Below, one piece after another: positions 1 through 7,869 of a stretch of 64,000 bases of DNA. Source of the DNA: Anaerocolumna sp. AGMB13020 (GTDB lineage: Bacteria > Bacillota > Clostridia > Lachnospirales > Lachnospiraceae); the NCBI RefSeq assembly GCF_033100115.1, contig NZ_CP136910.1:1488001-1552000 (forward strand), written 5' to 3'. The notes below the pieces were generated by a model. It searched no databases, was not told where the DNA came from, and worked only from the letters and a program-made list of their open reading frames with translations. The position numbers and the translations under genes are program-made. Positions within the stretch are counted from its first letter, which is position 1; each line of letters opens with the position of its first letter.

Positions 1-568
1 GTCCCTCATACGCACCATATTTTCGAACCGTCACTGTGCTTCCTATATGGACACCCAGCCCTTGTAAATAATCCATTAATTCATTTTCTTCTGTTACTCT
101 TCTTATATGAGAGGTCTCTCCTACTTCCATTTCTGTAAGACTTTTCAGCAAAATTGTTTTTACATCCCCATCTGCTTTTGGAATTACATTCCCATGAGGG
201 CAGTAAGCAGGATTTCTAAGATATTCGTCCAGCCGGTCTATCAGTCTCTTAGGAGCTACATGTTCTAATTTTTCTGCATCCTCATGAGCTTCGCTCCAGC
301 TATAACCAAGCTGCTCGATTAGGAATACCTCCCATAATCTATGTCCTCTCAGAAGGGTAATCGCATACCTGATACCCTCTGCTGTTAATTTGGAGCCTTT
401 GTAGGGTTCATATTCTATCAATCCTTCTCTACCAAGTCGTATAAGCATCTCCGTAACTGAAGCAGGTGCTATATTCAATACTTCTGCTATCTGCTTGTTG
501 CCTATCTGGTGTTCTCCGCCCCCTAATTTATATATTTCCTTTATATAATCTTCTTTGTTACGGGTCAT
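1..568 (-). CDS. DtxR/MntR-family metal-dependent repressor, partial (C-terminus off the edge)
   Basis: About 189 codons are visible, running off the left edge. The N-terminus has the winged-helix DNA-binding domain of the DtxR family (IYKLGGGEHQIGNKQ, then APASVTEMLIRLGREGL), followed by the dimerisation/metal-binding region (GHRLWEVFLIEQLGYSW, HEDAEKLEHV, NPAYCPHGN) and the start of a FeoA/SH3-like domain (GLGVHIGSTVTVRKYG). The family binds Mn or Fe and represses metal-uptake genes. The ATG at 568 follows AAAGGAGT at good spacing. It lies just downstream of mntP on the same strand but is separated by a terminator and has its own promoter and operator. Metal choice (Mn versus Fe) is inference from the mntP neighbour. 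Confidence 0.88.
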   Translation of the reverse strand, partial: MTRNKEDYIKEIYKLGGGEHQIGNKQIAEVLNIAPASVTEMLIRLGREGLIEYEPYKGSKLTAEGIRYAITLLRGHRLWEVFLIEQLGYSWSEAHEDAEKLEHVAPKRLIDRLDEYLRNPAYCPHGNVIPKADGDVKTILLKSLTEMEVGETSHIRRVTEENELMDYLQGLGVHIGSTVTVRKYGAYEG

Positions 569-582
569 GTTCTTTACTCCTT

Positions 583-633
583 TTAGGTATACCTAATTTA
601 ATTTTATTATAACCCAAATTTTATTTTTAGCAA
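583..633 (-). promoter_or_regulatory. Promoter and palindromic operator of the DtxR-type gene
   Basis: A -35 TTGCTA (628-633) and -10 TATAAT (606-611) are 16 bp apart. Immediately downstream is a perfect 14-bp palindrome, TTAGGTATACCTAA (583-596), between the -10 and the ribosome site. TTAGG...CCTAA half-sites are typical of DtxR/IdeR-type operators, so autoregulation is likely. Confidence 0.65.
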
Positions 634-640
634 GCTAATT

Positions 641-683
641 TAAAAAGAAAAATGATATTACCCTATTTTTAGGCAATATCATT
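641..683 (-). terminator. Intrinsic terminator of mntP
   Basis: Arms 651-662 and 672-683 form a 12-bp stem (one G-U pair) with a 9-nt loop; in the minus direction it is followed by TTTCTTTTT. It separates mntP from the DtxR-type gene. Confidence 0.75.
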
Positions 684-711
684 CTCAGGATAAAAATATC
701 TATGTAAGGAA

Positions 712-1296
712 TTAACCAATAATTCCAAGGTGCTCAAGGAGTATTTTAACACCAAGACAGACCAGTATGGCGCCACCGGCCATTTCCGCCTTTGATCTTA
801 ATTTTCCGCCAAAAATATTACCGATAATAACACCAGCTGCTGCAATCAAAAAGGTTATAACACCTATAAAGGAGGTAGCTATGAATATATTCACCTTCAG
901 AAATGCAAAAGTTATACCCACTGCCAGCGCATCTATGCTGGTTGCCACTGCCAATATCAACATGCCCTTCACTGCAAGAGTATTATCCGGCTCATTGCAA
1001 TCACAGTCTTCTTCTTCCTCTTCCTCTTTTATCGAACCTTTTATCATATTGATTCCTATAATACCCAATAAGATAAAGGCTACCCAGTGGTCTATGGCAT
1101 TAATCTTACTGCTGAACTGTTTGCCGAGAAAGTAACCGATCATAGGCATTCCTGCCTGAAAGATTCCAAAGTATAAACCAACTACAATAGGATGTTTTGC
1201 TGTGATTTTCTTAATTGATAAGCCCTTACAGACAGCTACTGCAAAAGCGTCCATTGCCAAACCGATAGCTAAAATAAGTAGTTCTAACAAATTCAT
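712..1296 (-). CDS. mntP: Manganese efflux pump MntP
   Basis: A 194-residue integral membrane protein with about six hydrophobic segments, the usual MntP/YebN length. The two characteristic acidic motifs are present: [14 protein letters not shown] near residues 13-25 and [12 protein letters not shown] in the second half, as expected of the inverted internal repeat of the family. A short acidic/cysteine loop ([10 protein letters not shown]) lies in the middle. The family exports Mn(II) to prevent toxicity. The ATG follows AAGGAGAG. It stands behind a Mn riboswitch and beside a DtxR/MntR-type regulator, which fits manganese control. Function by homology is secure; the acidic loop is only a note. 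Confidence 0.93.
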   Translation of the reverse strand: MNLLELLILAIGLAMDAFAVAVCKGLSIKKITAKHPIVVGLYFGIFQAGMPMIGYFLGKQFSSKINAIDHWVAFILLGIIGINMIKGSIKEEEEEEDCDCNEPDNTLAVKGMLILAVATSIDALAVGITFAFLKVNIFIATSFIGVITFLIAAAGVIIGNIFGGKLRSKAEMAGGAILVCLGVKILLEHLGIIG

Positions 1297-1358
1297 GCCT
1301 ATCTCTCCTTCTCACTGATACTTCACCTTTTACCGCCAATATCTATTATATATCGCAT

Positions 1359-1399
1359 AAAAAAGACTTACCTGCAACTTTGACGCTGCAGGTAAGTCT
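1359..1399 (-). terminator. Riboswitch expression-platform terminator
   Basis: Perfect 13-bp stem: AGACTTACCTGCA (1399-1387 on the minus strand) with its complement at 1376-1364, 10-nt loop, then a T tract (1364-1359). Confidence 0.85.
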
Positions 1400-1486
1400 C
1401 GTTATTTAAAATAAAACCAGATAACCCGTTGGTTACCAGCATGTTGGCTTTATTGCACATAATCGGCTAACTACTCCCTTACTACA
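1359..1486 (-). promoter_or_regulatory. yybP-ykoY-type Mn(II) riboswitch upstream of mntP
   Basis: Reading the minus strand, the leader has the conserved landmarks of the yybP-ykoY class: GGGAGTAG (1478-1471), CCAACATGCTGG (1447-1436) and AACGAGACT (1403-1395), running into an intrinsic terminator. This class binds Mn(II) and commonly controls mntP. The terminator arm AGACTTACCTGCA overlaps the conserved ACGAGACT strand, so ligand binding can compete with termination. It ends about 60 nt before the mntP start. Confidence 0.85.
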
Positions 1487-1494
1487 ATAGATAA

Positions 1495-1523
1495 ATCATA
1501 ACTGATTGCAAGGGGAATGTCAA
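1495..1523 (-). promoter_or_regulatory. Promoter of the mntP riboswitch transcript
   Basis: TTGACA (1518-1523) and TATGAT (1495-1500) are separated by exactly 17 bp. The predicted start, near 1488, is just before the GGGAGTAG element of the riboswitch. Confidence 0.8.
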
Positions 1524-1727
1524 TTATTTTTTGGGTGAATATGGATATTTTTAGGTTGTGGCGAAGGAGCGCTGTTAAGTTATCACAGTCCACTGGCTGT
1601 GAGCCCAGACAGTGGTATAATCTGGCCTGGTCGCAACTGTCGTGAAGTGTCATAAAAACCTTCAATAGAAAATCCCCAAACAGAAGCCAATACTCAGCTA
1701 TTACCTAATCTCATTTAAATCTTAATA

Positions 1728-3020
1728 CTAGTCTGTAGTTACCATATATTCTGAATCTTTGAAATGTTTTTCATAGATTGCCCTGCTGCAATTGGTGGTT
1801 ATATAGATTCCATCTTCGGCATAGTCAAGACTGCTTACGGAGGTGTTTTCTTTTAGGTAGGCTACCCACTTGCTGTCACTGTAGCTTATTCGAAGATTGA
1901 TGTTCACATTTTCCTTAAAGAGTCGCTCTGCTATAACTTCAATCAGTCTTTTCAGGTCTTCTTCTGATTTAGCTGACAGTAAGATACTGTTCTCTTCTTC
2001 AAAGGTACTTTTTATACTGCGGTATTCTTCATCGGTCAATTTATCTGCCTTGTTATATACATAGAGTACAGGTATATTTCCCGCTCCCAGTTCTTCCAGG
2101 GTCTTTCTGGTAACTTCGGCTTCTCTTACATGCTCTTTATCAGATACATCTATTACCTGTACTAATAAGTCAGCCGTCAAAACTTCTTCCAGGGTTGATC
2201 GGAAGGCTTTGATAAGATGGTGCGGCAGTCTGCTGATAAAGCCTACGGTATCTGTTAAGAGAAAGCTTTTATTGTCTTCTGTCAATACCTTTCTTACTGA
2301 GGTTTCCAGGGTGGCAAAGAGCATATCTTTCTCCAATACCAGCTTTTCTTCTGCACTTCCCATCAGCTTCAGTACTCCGTTCATTACAGTTGACTTGCCT
2401 GCATTGGTATAGCCTACCAGGGCTGCTAACGGAACCTCATTCTTCTCTCGCTTTTGTCTCTGGTTCTGTCTTCTTCCTACCAATTCTTCCAGCTCACGTT
2501 CCAATCTTGCTATTCTCTCTTCTATCTTTCGTCTGTCCAGTTCCAGCTTCGTTTCACCGGTTCCCTTATTGTGCATTCCTGAGCCGCCTCCCTGACGGTT
2601 CATATTTATTCCCATTCCTGACAGTCTTGGCAGCAGATATTTAAGTCTGGCAGCTTCAACCTGAAGTTGTGCTTCTCTGGTTTTTGCTCTTCTTGCGAAG
2701 ATATCCATAATCAGTACCGCACGGTCTACTACTCTGCAGCCTAAAAATCTCTCCAGATTTCTTGTCTGAGAGGGTGACAGTTCATCATTAAAAACGACCA
2801 AATCCGCTTCTTGTTCTTCAAAGAGCTCTTTTAATTCTTCTGCTTTTCCTTTTCCGAAGTAGATATCAGCGTGAATTCGATCCAGATTCTGTGTTACTTC
2901 TCCCACCACTTCCATGTCGCAGGCATAAGTAAGTTCCTTTAATTCCTCCATGGACGATTGGAAGTTGTCATCATTTTTTAGTTTTCCTCCGGCCAGGAGG
3001 ACTTTTTCTTTATTCATCAT
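1728..3020 (-). CDS. hflX: Ribosome-associated GTPase HflX
   Basis: HflX binds and splits stalled or hibernating 70S ribosomes using GTP. The N-terminal HflX domain is present (DIYFGKGKAEELKEL, VVFNDELSPSQTRNLE, the Gly-rich linker GMGINMNRQGGGSG), then a coiled segment and a G domain with G1 GYTNAGKST, G3 DTVGF, G4 NKAD and G5 SAKS. I place the start at the ATG at 3020, which is preceded by GGAAAGGG at good spacing; an upstream in-frame start at 3068 lacks a ribosome site. About 430 aa, normal for the family. A separate promoter, a 13-codon leader ORF and a terminator precede it, suggesting attenuation in response to ribosome stress, as known for some Firmicutes hflX genes. Confidence 0.95.
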   Translation of the reverse strand: MMNKEKVLLAGGKLKNDDNFQSSMEELKELTYACDMEVVGEVTQNLDRIHADIYFGKGKAEELKELFEEQEADLVVFNDELSPSQTRNLERFLGCRVVDRAVLIMDIFARRAKTREAQLQVEAARLKYLLPRLSGMGINMNRQGGGSGMHNKGTGETKLELDRRKIEERIARLERELEELVGRRQNQRQKREKNEVPLAALVGYTNAGKSTVMNGVLKLMGSAEEKLVLEKDMLFATLETSVRKVLTEDNKSFLLTDTVGFISRLPHHLIKAFRSTLEEVLTADLLVQVIDVSDKEHVREAEVTRKTLEELGAGNIPVLYVYNKADKLTDEEYRSIKSTFEEENSILLSAKSEEDLKRLIEVIAERLFKENVNINLRISYSDSKWVAYLKENTSVSSLDYAEDGIYITTNCSRAIYEKHFKDSEYMVTTD

Positions 3021-3082
3021 ACAAATTTTCCCTTTCCAAGTCTCTGCCTGGTGTTTGTTTAAGAGCAAGAAAAATATGCACG

Positions 3083-3114
3083 AAAAAAAGAAGGTGTTCT
3101 TTCCTTCTTTTTTT
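3083..3114 (-). terminator. Intrinsic terminator in the hflX leader (candidate attenuator)
   Basis: A 12-bp perfect inverted repeat (AAAAAAAGAAGG, 8-nt loop, CCTTCTTTTTTT) sits about 63 nt upstream of the hflX start and downstream of the leader ORF. No other minus-strand gene ends here, so it interrupts the hflX transcript itself. Confidence 0.75.
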
Positions 3115-3205
3115 AATATTACACTATTTAAACCGATGTGTATTACAAAAAGGCAGACTTATCCCGTTTCACTCTCTGACAGGCAGAGCTTTAAGCACTA
3201 TGAAA

Positions 3206-3247
3206 TTAGCGGCAAAAAGATAATAAACGAAATTTAATAATCCACAT
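3206..3247 (-). CDS. 13-residue leader peptide of hflX (candidate)
   Basis: A short ORF encoding MWIIKFRLLSFCR begins with ATG at 3247, ten nucleotides after a perfect AAAGGAGG (3265-3258), and ends with TAA. It lies between a good promoter and the leader terminator. The position, strength of its ribosome site and downstream terminator are those of antibiotic-responsive attenuator leaders. The CUCUGCCUG segment right after its stop (3188-3180) can pair with CAGGCAGAG (3050-3042) beyond the terminator, and also with nearby CAGAG. Translation is inferred, not shown. Confidence 0.6.
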   Translation of the reverse strand: MWIIKFRLLSFCR

Positions 3248-3279
3248 TCTTGTAGTACCTCCTTTAATCAACTATGGTT

Positions 3280-3308
3280 ATTATAACAAATGCGCTTGTT
3301 AAATACAA
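3280..3308 (-). promoter_or_regulatory. Promoter of the hflX leader
   Basis: TTGTAT (3303-3308) and TATAAT (3280-3285) are separated by 17 bp on the minus strand, giving a leader of roughly 250 nt before hflX. Confidence 0.7.
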
Positions 3309-3563
3309 GAAATTTTTCTTTCCTCCTTTTTAGTATTAACAATAGGGTTTCTTTTTATGTATTTATTGTGAATTTCATAGAACTGTAGGCATGTTATGAT
3401 TCCTGTCCCCGTATATATATAATAATTAACCTGTCTTATTTACAGAACGATATAGAAAACACTTAGCCAATAAGTATATCCGTTGTGCTAAACAATCCCG
3501 TTCTTGCAGGCAGACATTTTTTGCCCCGGTACGCTTTGCACCGAACGGCGGATAGGAGGAGCT

Positions 3564-4040
3564 ATGAATTCCTGTGAACTTGTAACCTTAGTAACTGCTA
3601 TAGCCTGTACTATTTCACAAATGTACTCATCCGATGAGCTGGCAGTTATATCGTCTGTTTTCAATCAGCTTGGTGATACAATTGCAACTATTCAAGCGCA
3701 GCAGGATCTCTGCGAATCAAAGAAATCCGCCGCACTTGAAGGCTCTGATGAAGATGATAACTCTGGCGCAGAGGACACTTCTGACTCTGATGGCAACTCC
3801 GAGGCAGATGATAGCTCTGATTCAGGTAACAGCACTGACTCTGACAACTCTGCTGCAAATAATAGCTCTGGTTCGGATAATAGCTCTAATTTTAATGGAA
3901 CTTCTGGTACAGGGTCTGATAATAACTACTCTAATGGCAACTCTGGCTCAGGTAGTTGCTATGGGTCTGATGATTTCTGTAATTCTGATGACGGCTCTGG
4001 CTCTGGTGATAGCTCTGATTCTAAGAATTATTTTAGGTAA
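3564..4040 (+). CDS. DUF6774-like small protein with a Ser/Asp/Asn-rich C-terminal tail
   Basis: The first ~55 residues (MNSCELVTLVTAIACTISQ, then SSDELAVISSVFNQLGDTIATI) resemble a short family common in Clostridia that I recall as DUF6774; its function is unknown. The remaining ~100 residues are low complexity, dominated by Ser, Asp, Asn and Gly in SD/NS-type repeats with a few Cys near the end. The ATG at 3564 follows AGGAGG; an in-frame ATG at 3504 has no ribosome site. There is no signal peptide, so the acidic tail is probably cytoplasmic. Codons in the tail are repetitive at DNA level (recurring AACTCTG/GATAGCTCTG), suggesting growth by slippage. Family name is from memory. Confidence 0.7.
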   Translation: MNSCELVTLVTAIACTISQMYSSDELAVISSVFNQLGDTIATIQAQQDLCESKKSAALEGSDEDDNSGAEDTSDSDGNSEADDSSDSGNSTDSDNSAANNSSGSDNSSNFNGTSGTGSDNNYSNGNSGSGSCYGSDDFCNSDDGSGSGDSSDSKNYFR

Positions 4041-4163
4041 AATATATCTCTGAGGTAAATAGCCTCTATACAATCAACGATGGAAAGAGACAGCAAATTT
4101 CTATACTTCAGAAGATATCTCAGAAACCAAAAGTTCTACCTTTACCCAATGACTGACAAATCA

Positions 4164-5783
4164 TCAGGTAAAGGCTGTTCCTTTTATAGTTATAACTTTA
4201 TCATAACATTCCCTGGTATCTTTAAAAATCACATGGCTTACATTGATAACCGTGATATCCTGAAGATTTAGGATGGTCTTCTCGATTTCCCTTGCTCTTT
4301 CCATATCAAGGGACGCAAAAGCTTCATCCATCAGTAATATTCTGGCTTTACTAAGAAGCGCTCTGGCAATTACGATACGGCTTCTCTCCCCCCCTGATAT
4401 ATTCTTGCCGTTGTCATAGATTACCGTATCCAGTCCCTGTGGCAGGCCTTCTACGAATTCTTTTAAGCCTGCATCTTTGATGGCTTTTTCGATTTCATTT
4501 TCTCCCAGCTCTTTGTAGAGAGTTATGTTATTCCTGATTGTATCTTCAAAAAGAAAGACCTGCTGCTCAATATTGGCAATAAGACCGAAATAATCTTCTT
4601 TCTTTACATCCATCAGGTTATGTCCGTCGATAAGGATCTTTCCCTGGGTTGGATTTACATATTTACGGAATAATCGGAGCATGGTTGATTTACCGCCTCC
4701 GCTGGGACCAACTACAAGATACTTGCCATTTTTTCTAAAGTCCAGGTTAATCTCTCTTAAGATCTGTCTTTCATCATCTTCGTAATGAAATCCTACTCCC
4801 TCAAAACGTATCTCTTCTTTAAACTCTTCTAATGATACCGTTTCCTCATAAGTCTCCGTATTCTTAAGGGAATCTTCTATCTTGTCTATCAGATCCCCGG
4901 AGGTAAAGAGCTTTGGTAAGCTTTCCGCCAGTTCGAAAATAGGAAAGGTCATACGGTTGATTCCTTCCATTATAACAATTAATCCCCCGGCACTGATCTT
5001 ACCCGTAACCGCTATATACCCGATTCCGCATAGGATTCCATAGAAACTGCTGCTCATTACAAAGTTCTGAGAAGCATTTACAAAAGACATCATCTTCTCA
5101 ATGAGGAAGCCCTTATTCTGTATCTCATCACTTTTATGATAATAATCTGCCGTGACCTTGTCCTGAAGATTATAATTTTTCACTATATGGAAAGCGGAAA
5201 GTACCTCTTTGATATAGGACGTATAACCATCAAAGAGATCACTTCGTTCTTTGTAATTCTTTTTTAAAGGTTTTGCTGTAATTGCAGATATCCCCAGATT
5301 TATGAATATAATAACCACAGCAAGCAATATCATTCGCAGATCTACTGTTGAAAGCAGCCACATACCCGCCAGAAAGTTCATCAAAGCCCTTCCCACCGTA
5401 TAGATTCCTGTCAGCAGATTAATCTCCAGGGTATTAAAATCATTGGTCATGGAGGATAAGTATTTTCCATTGTTCTCTTTCTGGAATTCCCTGATATTCT
5501 TTGCAAAAACTCTTGTGATGTAGTAATTTTTTATATTCAGATTGCTCTTTTTCTTATAGAAATTACTAGTCATGGCTTCTAAGACACCTAAGGGTACCAG
5601 CAGCACCGCTCCTGCCAAAAGATAGGGAGTCTCTTTTTTAAGAGACACAAGATCCCCAGCAAGTGCGAAATCAAGCATTCCTAACATCTTTCTCGTTACC
5701 ACTGCATCAAGGCCTACTAAAAGCAACGTCACCACCAGGGAGCCTAACAGGAAGGGAAGTGCACGAAATAATTTCTTTAACAT
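4164..5783 (-). CDS. ABC transporter, fused permease/ATP-binding protein (second subunit)
   Basis: A 539-residue exporter-type half transporter. About six membrane helices lie in the first ~290 residues (EFQKENNGKYLSSMTNDFNTLE is the typical intracellular loop), followed by an ATPase domain with Walker A GPSGGGKST, a Q-loop near IANIEQQVFLFEDTIRNN, the signature NISGGERSR, Walker B ILLMDEAFASLD and a His switch (VSHVI). It overlaps the upstream ABC gene by 7 bp and has GAGGTGG before its ATG, so the two are translationally coupled and probably form a heterodimer. Walker B is followed by A rather than the canonical E position being lost: DEA retains the catalytic Glu. Substrate unknown. Confidence 0.92.
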   Translation of the reverse strand: MLKKLFRALPFLLGSLVVTLLLVGLDAVVTRKMLGMLDFALAGDLVSLKKETPYLLAGAVLLVPLGVLEAMTSNFYKKKSNLNIKNYYITRVFAKNIREFQKENNGKYLSSMTNDFNTLEINLLTGIYTVGRALMNFLAGMWLLSTVDLRMILLAVVIIFINLGISAITAKPLKKNYKERSDLFDGYTSYIKEVLSAFHIVKNYNLQDKVTADYYHKSDEIQNKGFLIEKMMSFVNASQNFVMSSSFYGILCGIGYIAVTGKISAGGLIVIMEGINRMTFPIFELAESLPKLFTSGDLIDKIEDSLKNTETYEETVSLEEFKEEIRFEGVGFHYEDDERQILREINLDFRKNGKYLVVGPSGGGKSTMLRLFRKYVNPTQGKILIDGHNLMDVKKEDYFGLIANIEQQVFLFEDTIRNNITLYKELGENEIEKAIKDAGLKEFVEGLPQGLDTVIYDNGKNISGGERSRIVIARALLSKARILLMDEAFASLDMERAREIEKTILNLQDITVINVSHVIFKDTRECYDKVITIKGTAFT

Positions 5784-7426
5784 ACAACCACCTCGTTGAA
5801 ATATTCCTGTGCCAGAAACTGGTGAACTCTTCCGTTCTTGATTTCCAGCACATAATCATAATTTTCGGTAACGCCTTCATAATAACGATGACTAATGGCA
5901 ATAACCGTATTTTCCAAAGATAAGAATACCTTTTCGATCTCTCTTCCCAGTTCTTCATTGAGGCTTGAAGTGCCTTCGTCAACAAAAAGAATCTGTGCAT
6001 CCTTTGCGATAGCCCGGGCTATGGAGATACGCTGACGCTGCCCGCCGGATAAATTCTTTCCGTTTTCAAGCAACATCTCATCAAGTCCTGCTTTCTTATC
6101 CGTAAAGATTCCCTCTAAGCCGCAGACCTTCACTGCAAAATTCACCTTCTCTTCCGATACCTCCTGGTAAAGGGTAATGTTATTTCTGATCGTATCTTCA
6201 AAGAGAAAAACATCCTGGTATACGAAAGCCACCTTTTCATGAAAAGATTTTTCATTCAGGTTATGATATTCCACATGATCTGCCAGGATTTCACCTTCAT
6301 AGTCCTCGGTGGTTTTAGCAAGAAGATTTATTAATGTGGATTTTCCTGCTCCACTTGCTCCCTTAATCAGATATTTCTTTCCTTTCTCTATGACAAAGCT
6401 TGCATCTTTGAGAATCTCTTTGTTGCCATAACGAAAGGTTACATGATTAAGCGAAATCTTCTCCTGTAAATGAAATACTGTGCTTCCTTTATCTTCTTCC
6501 AGAGTTTCCGCTGATCTGTCTGCAATCTTATGGTATATGGTCATGGAGGCTTTCATCTGATTTCTCATCGGGAACGCATTGATTAGAAAGTTACTGCTGG
6601 AAGAACAAAGCTGGAACAGCAGCCCTCCCATACTTAAGGTTAATCCATTGACAAAGCTATGTGCCATATATATCATAACCCCTACAGTTGACGCAAAGGA
6701 AATAATACGGATAACATATTTCTGCATGTCGGTAAAGACAGCCGCCGCATACTTCTTTCTCTCCATTCTGCTGACAGCCTCCATGCTCTTATCACGGAAT
6801 TTATCTTCTATGTGGTTTAATTTCAGTATTTCCATCCCGTTAAAGGTATTTGCCATATCTGTAGTAAACTGTTCATTGCTCTCTGACAATTCCTGCTCCA
6901 AGGTTGTGGACTTCTTTATAAAGAATCCAGCCAGGGCAGTTAACAGCACTGCCTGAGCTGCCATAGCTATGGCCAGTTTGTAGTCCAGAAATACCAGTAT
7001 TAATATGGAGAAGAGGAACATTCCCATATTGATGAGGTAATTTAATAGACTAATAAAGAATTTATTTTCAAAAGTATTGATATCATTGATCAGATTGGAT
7101 ATGTATACTTCCTTCGATTTGGAAGAAAATTTCTTAAAAGGCATATTGATGATCTTGTCAAAAGCCTGTTTTCTGACATCCAGTATGGTATCTCTCATAT
7201 ATCGGATACGCAATAACCTTGATATCAGGAAATTAAGTGGTGCATAAAGGATAAACAAAGCCGTAATTACGATTACCTTCCAGTAATCTCCGGCATTCCC
7301 CTTCTCGATGGCATGGAGTATCAGTACGAAGATACCCATCTGGGCGAAGTGGTCTATGATAAACATAAACGTGGCAAATAAATATTGAATAAATTTCCCC
7401 TTGCGTCGCAGCAGTAGTTCTTTCAT
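5777..7426 (-). CDS. ABC transporter, fused permease/ATP-binding protein (first subunit)
   Basis: Exporter-type half transporter of about 549 residues starting at the ATG at 7426, which follows AGAGGAGAG; an upstream in-frame start at 7453 is poorer. Membrane domain in the first ~300 residues, then ATPase motifs: Walker A GASGAGKST, VYQDVFLFEDTIRNN after the Q-loop, signature NLSGGQRQR, Walker B ILFVDEGTSSLN and ISHRY. It is the first gene of a two-gene operon with the overlapping downstream ABC gene. A 17-bp inverted repeat sits directly before its ribosome site. Lantibiotic, peptide or drug export are possible; nothing nearby identifies the cargo. Confidence 0.92.
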   Translation of the reverse strand: MKELLLRRKGKFIQYLFATFMFIIDHFAQMGIFVLILHAIEKGNAGDYWKVIVITALFILYAPLNFLISRLLRIRYMRDTILDVRKQAFDKIINMPFKKFSSKSKEVYISNLINDINTFENKFFISLLNYLINMGMFLFSILILVFLDYKLAIAMAAQAVLLTALAGFFIKKSTTLEQELSESNEQFTTDMANTFNGMEILKLNHIEDKFRDKSMEAVSRMERKKYAAAVFTDMQKYVIRIISFASTVGVMIYMAHSFVNGLTLSMGGLLFQLCSSSSNFLINAFPMRNQMKASMTIYHKIADRSAETLEEDKGSTVFHLQEKISLNHVTFRYGNKEILKDASFVIEKGKKYLIKGASGAGKSTLINLLAKTTEDYEGEILADHVEYHNLNEKSFHEKVAFVYQDVFLFEDTIRNNITLYQEVSEEKVNFAVKVCGLEGIFTDKKAGLDEMLLENGKNLSGGQRQRISIARAIAKDAQILFVDEGTSSLNEELGREIEKVFLSLENTVIAISHRYYEGVTENYDYVLEIKNGRVHQFLAQEYFNEVVVC

Positions 7427-7441
7427 CTCTCCTCTTTTCCA

Positions 7442-7484
7442 GAGCAGTGACAATTTACTTCATTACTGTAAATTGTTACTGCTC
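7442..7484 (-). repeat. 17-bp inverted repeat before the ABC operon
   Basis: On the plus strand GAGCAGTGACAATTTAC (7442-7458) and GTAAATTGTTACTGCTC (7468-7484) are complementary except for one position, with a 9-nt spacer. It ends right before the ribosome site of the first ABC gene and has no T tract, so it is more likely an operator or a leader hairpin than a terminator. Confidence 0.7.
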
Positions 7485-7560
7485 CTTATAAATAAGACTA
7501 AATTTAATTCTTATAAATTTAATTCTTATAATTTTTAGTCTATATATTTTTTGTCTGTAT

Positions 7561-7670
7561 TATCTTTGTTTCGTATTATCTTTGTTTCGTATTCTCTTTG
7601 TTCGTATTCTCTTTGTTCGTATGCTCTTTGTTCGTATTCTCTTTGTTCATATTCTCTTTGTTCATATGCT
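7561..7670. repeat. 15-bp tandem repeat array
   Basis: About seven copies of a 15-16 bp unit (TATTCTCTTTGTTCG and variants with TATG or TTCA). On the minus strand it encodes the (NKENT/NKEHT) tail of the small ORF at 7576-7845. Confidence 0.85.
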
Positions 7671-7845
7671 TTTTCTCTAAATGATTTTTGTCTGGTCTGT
7701 TCTGTATAATAATTGTACGAGCACCGCCTTTACTCTTAAGATGAATATGTTCGCAAGTATTTCCATCCTTTTTGCAGTCCTTTAACCTAAGTGGTTCAAA
7801 GGAAAAATACGAGCTACCATCTTTTTCGCAATAACACCAAGGCAA
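7576..7845 (-). CDS. Small Cys/His-rich protein with repeat tail; possible -1 frameshift extension of the XRE gene
   Basis: I do not recognise a family. If read independently it starts at TTG 7845, with no ribosome site. Its first ~50 residues hold a putative metal-binding pattern (WCYCEK ... LKDCKKDGNTCEHIH), and the end is a run of NKENT-type repeats from the 15-bp DNA array. The same frame is open back into the end of the XRE gene, where a slippery T-TTT-TTA lies just before the XRE stop. It may therefore be (a) the extension of a frameshifted XRE product, (b) the tail of a gene broken by a one-base change in the six-T run, or (c) a small independent gene. I favour a or b. Confidence 0.45.
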   Translation of the reverse strand: MPWCYCEKDGSSYFSFEPLRLKDCKKDGNTCEHIHLKSKGGARTIIIQNRPDKNHLEKKHMNKENMNKENTNKEHTNKENTNKENTKQR

Positions 7846-7869
7846 CGAGTTATCGCGTTTTATAAAAAA
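7827..7869 (-). promoter_or_regulatory. Candidate programmed -1 ribosomal frameshift signal
   Basis: Zero-frame codons CCT TTT TTA TAA place the heptamer T-TTT-TTA (7869-7863) directly before the stop. Five nucleotides later a stem can form between CGCGATAAC (7857-7849) and GTTATTGCG (7835-7827), 9 bp with one G-U, 13-nt loop. A -1 slip reads on into the open frame encoding the Cys/His-rich segment. Confidence 0.5.

Noticed and set aside
767..1135. Plus-strand ORF of 122 codons
   Set aside because: Exact antisense of mntP; its Ser run is the reverse of the acidic loop codons.
1471..1665. 64-residue minus-strand ORF upstream of mntP
   Set aside because: It covers the riboswitch promoter (TTGACA-17-TATGAT), ends inside the riboswitch and starts at a TTG without a ribosome site.
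4095..4200. Terminator downstream of the ABC pair
   Set aside because: CCTTTACC/GGTAAAGG can pair around the stop codon, but there is no convincing T tract in the minus direction.
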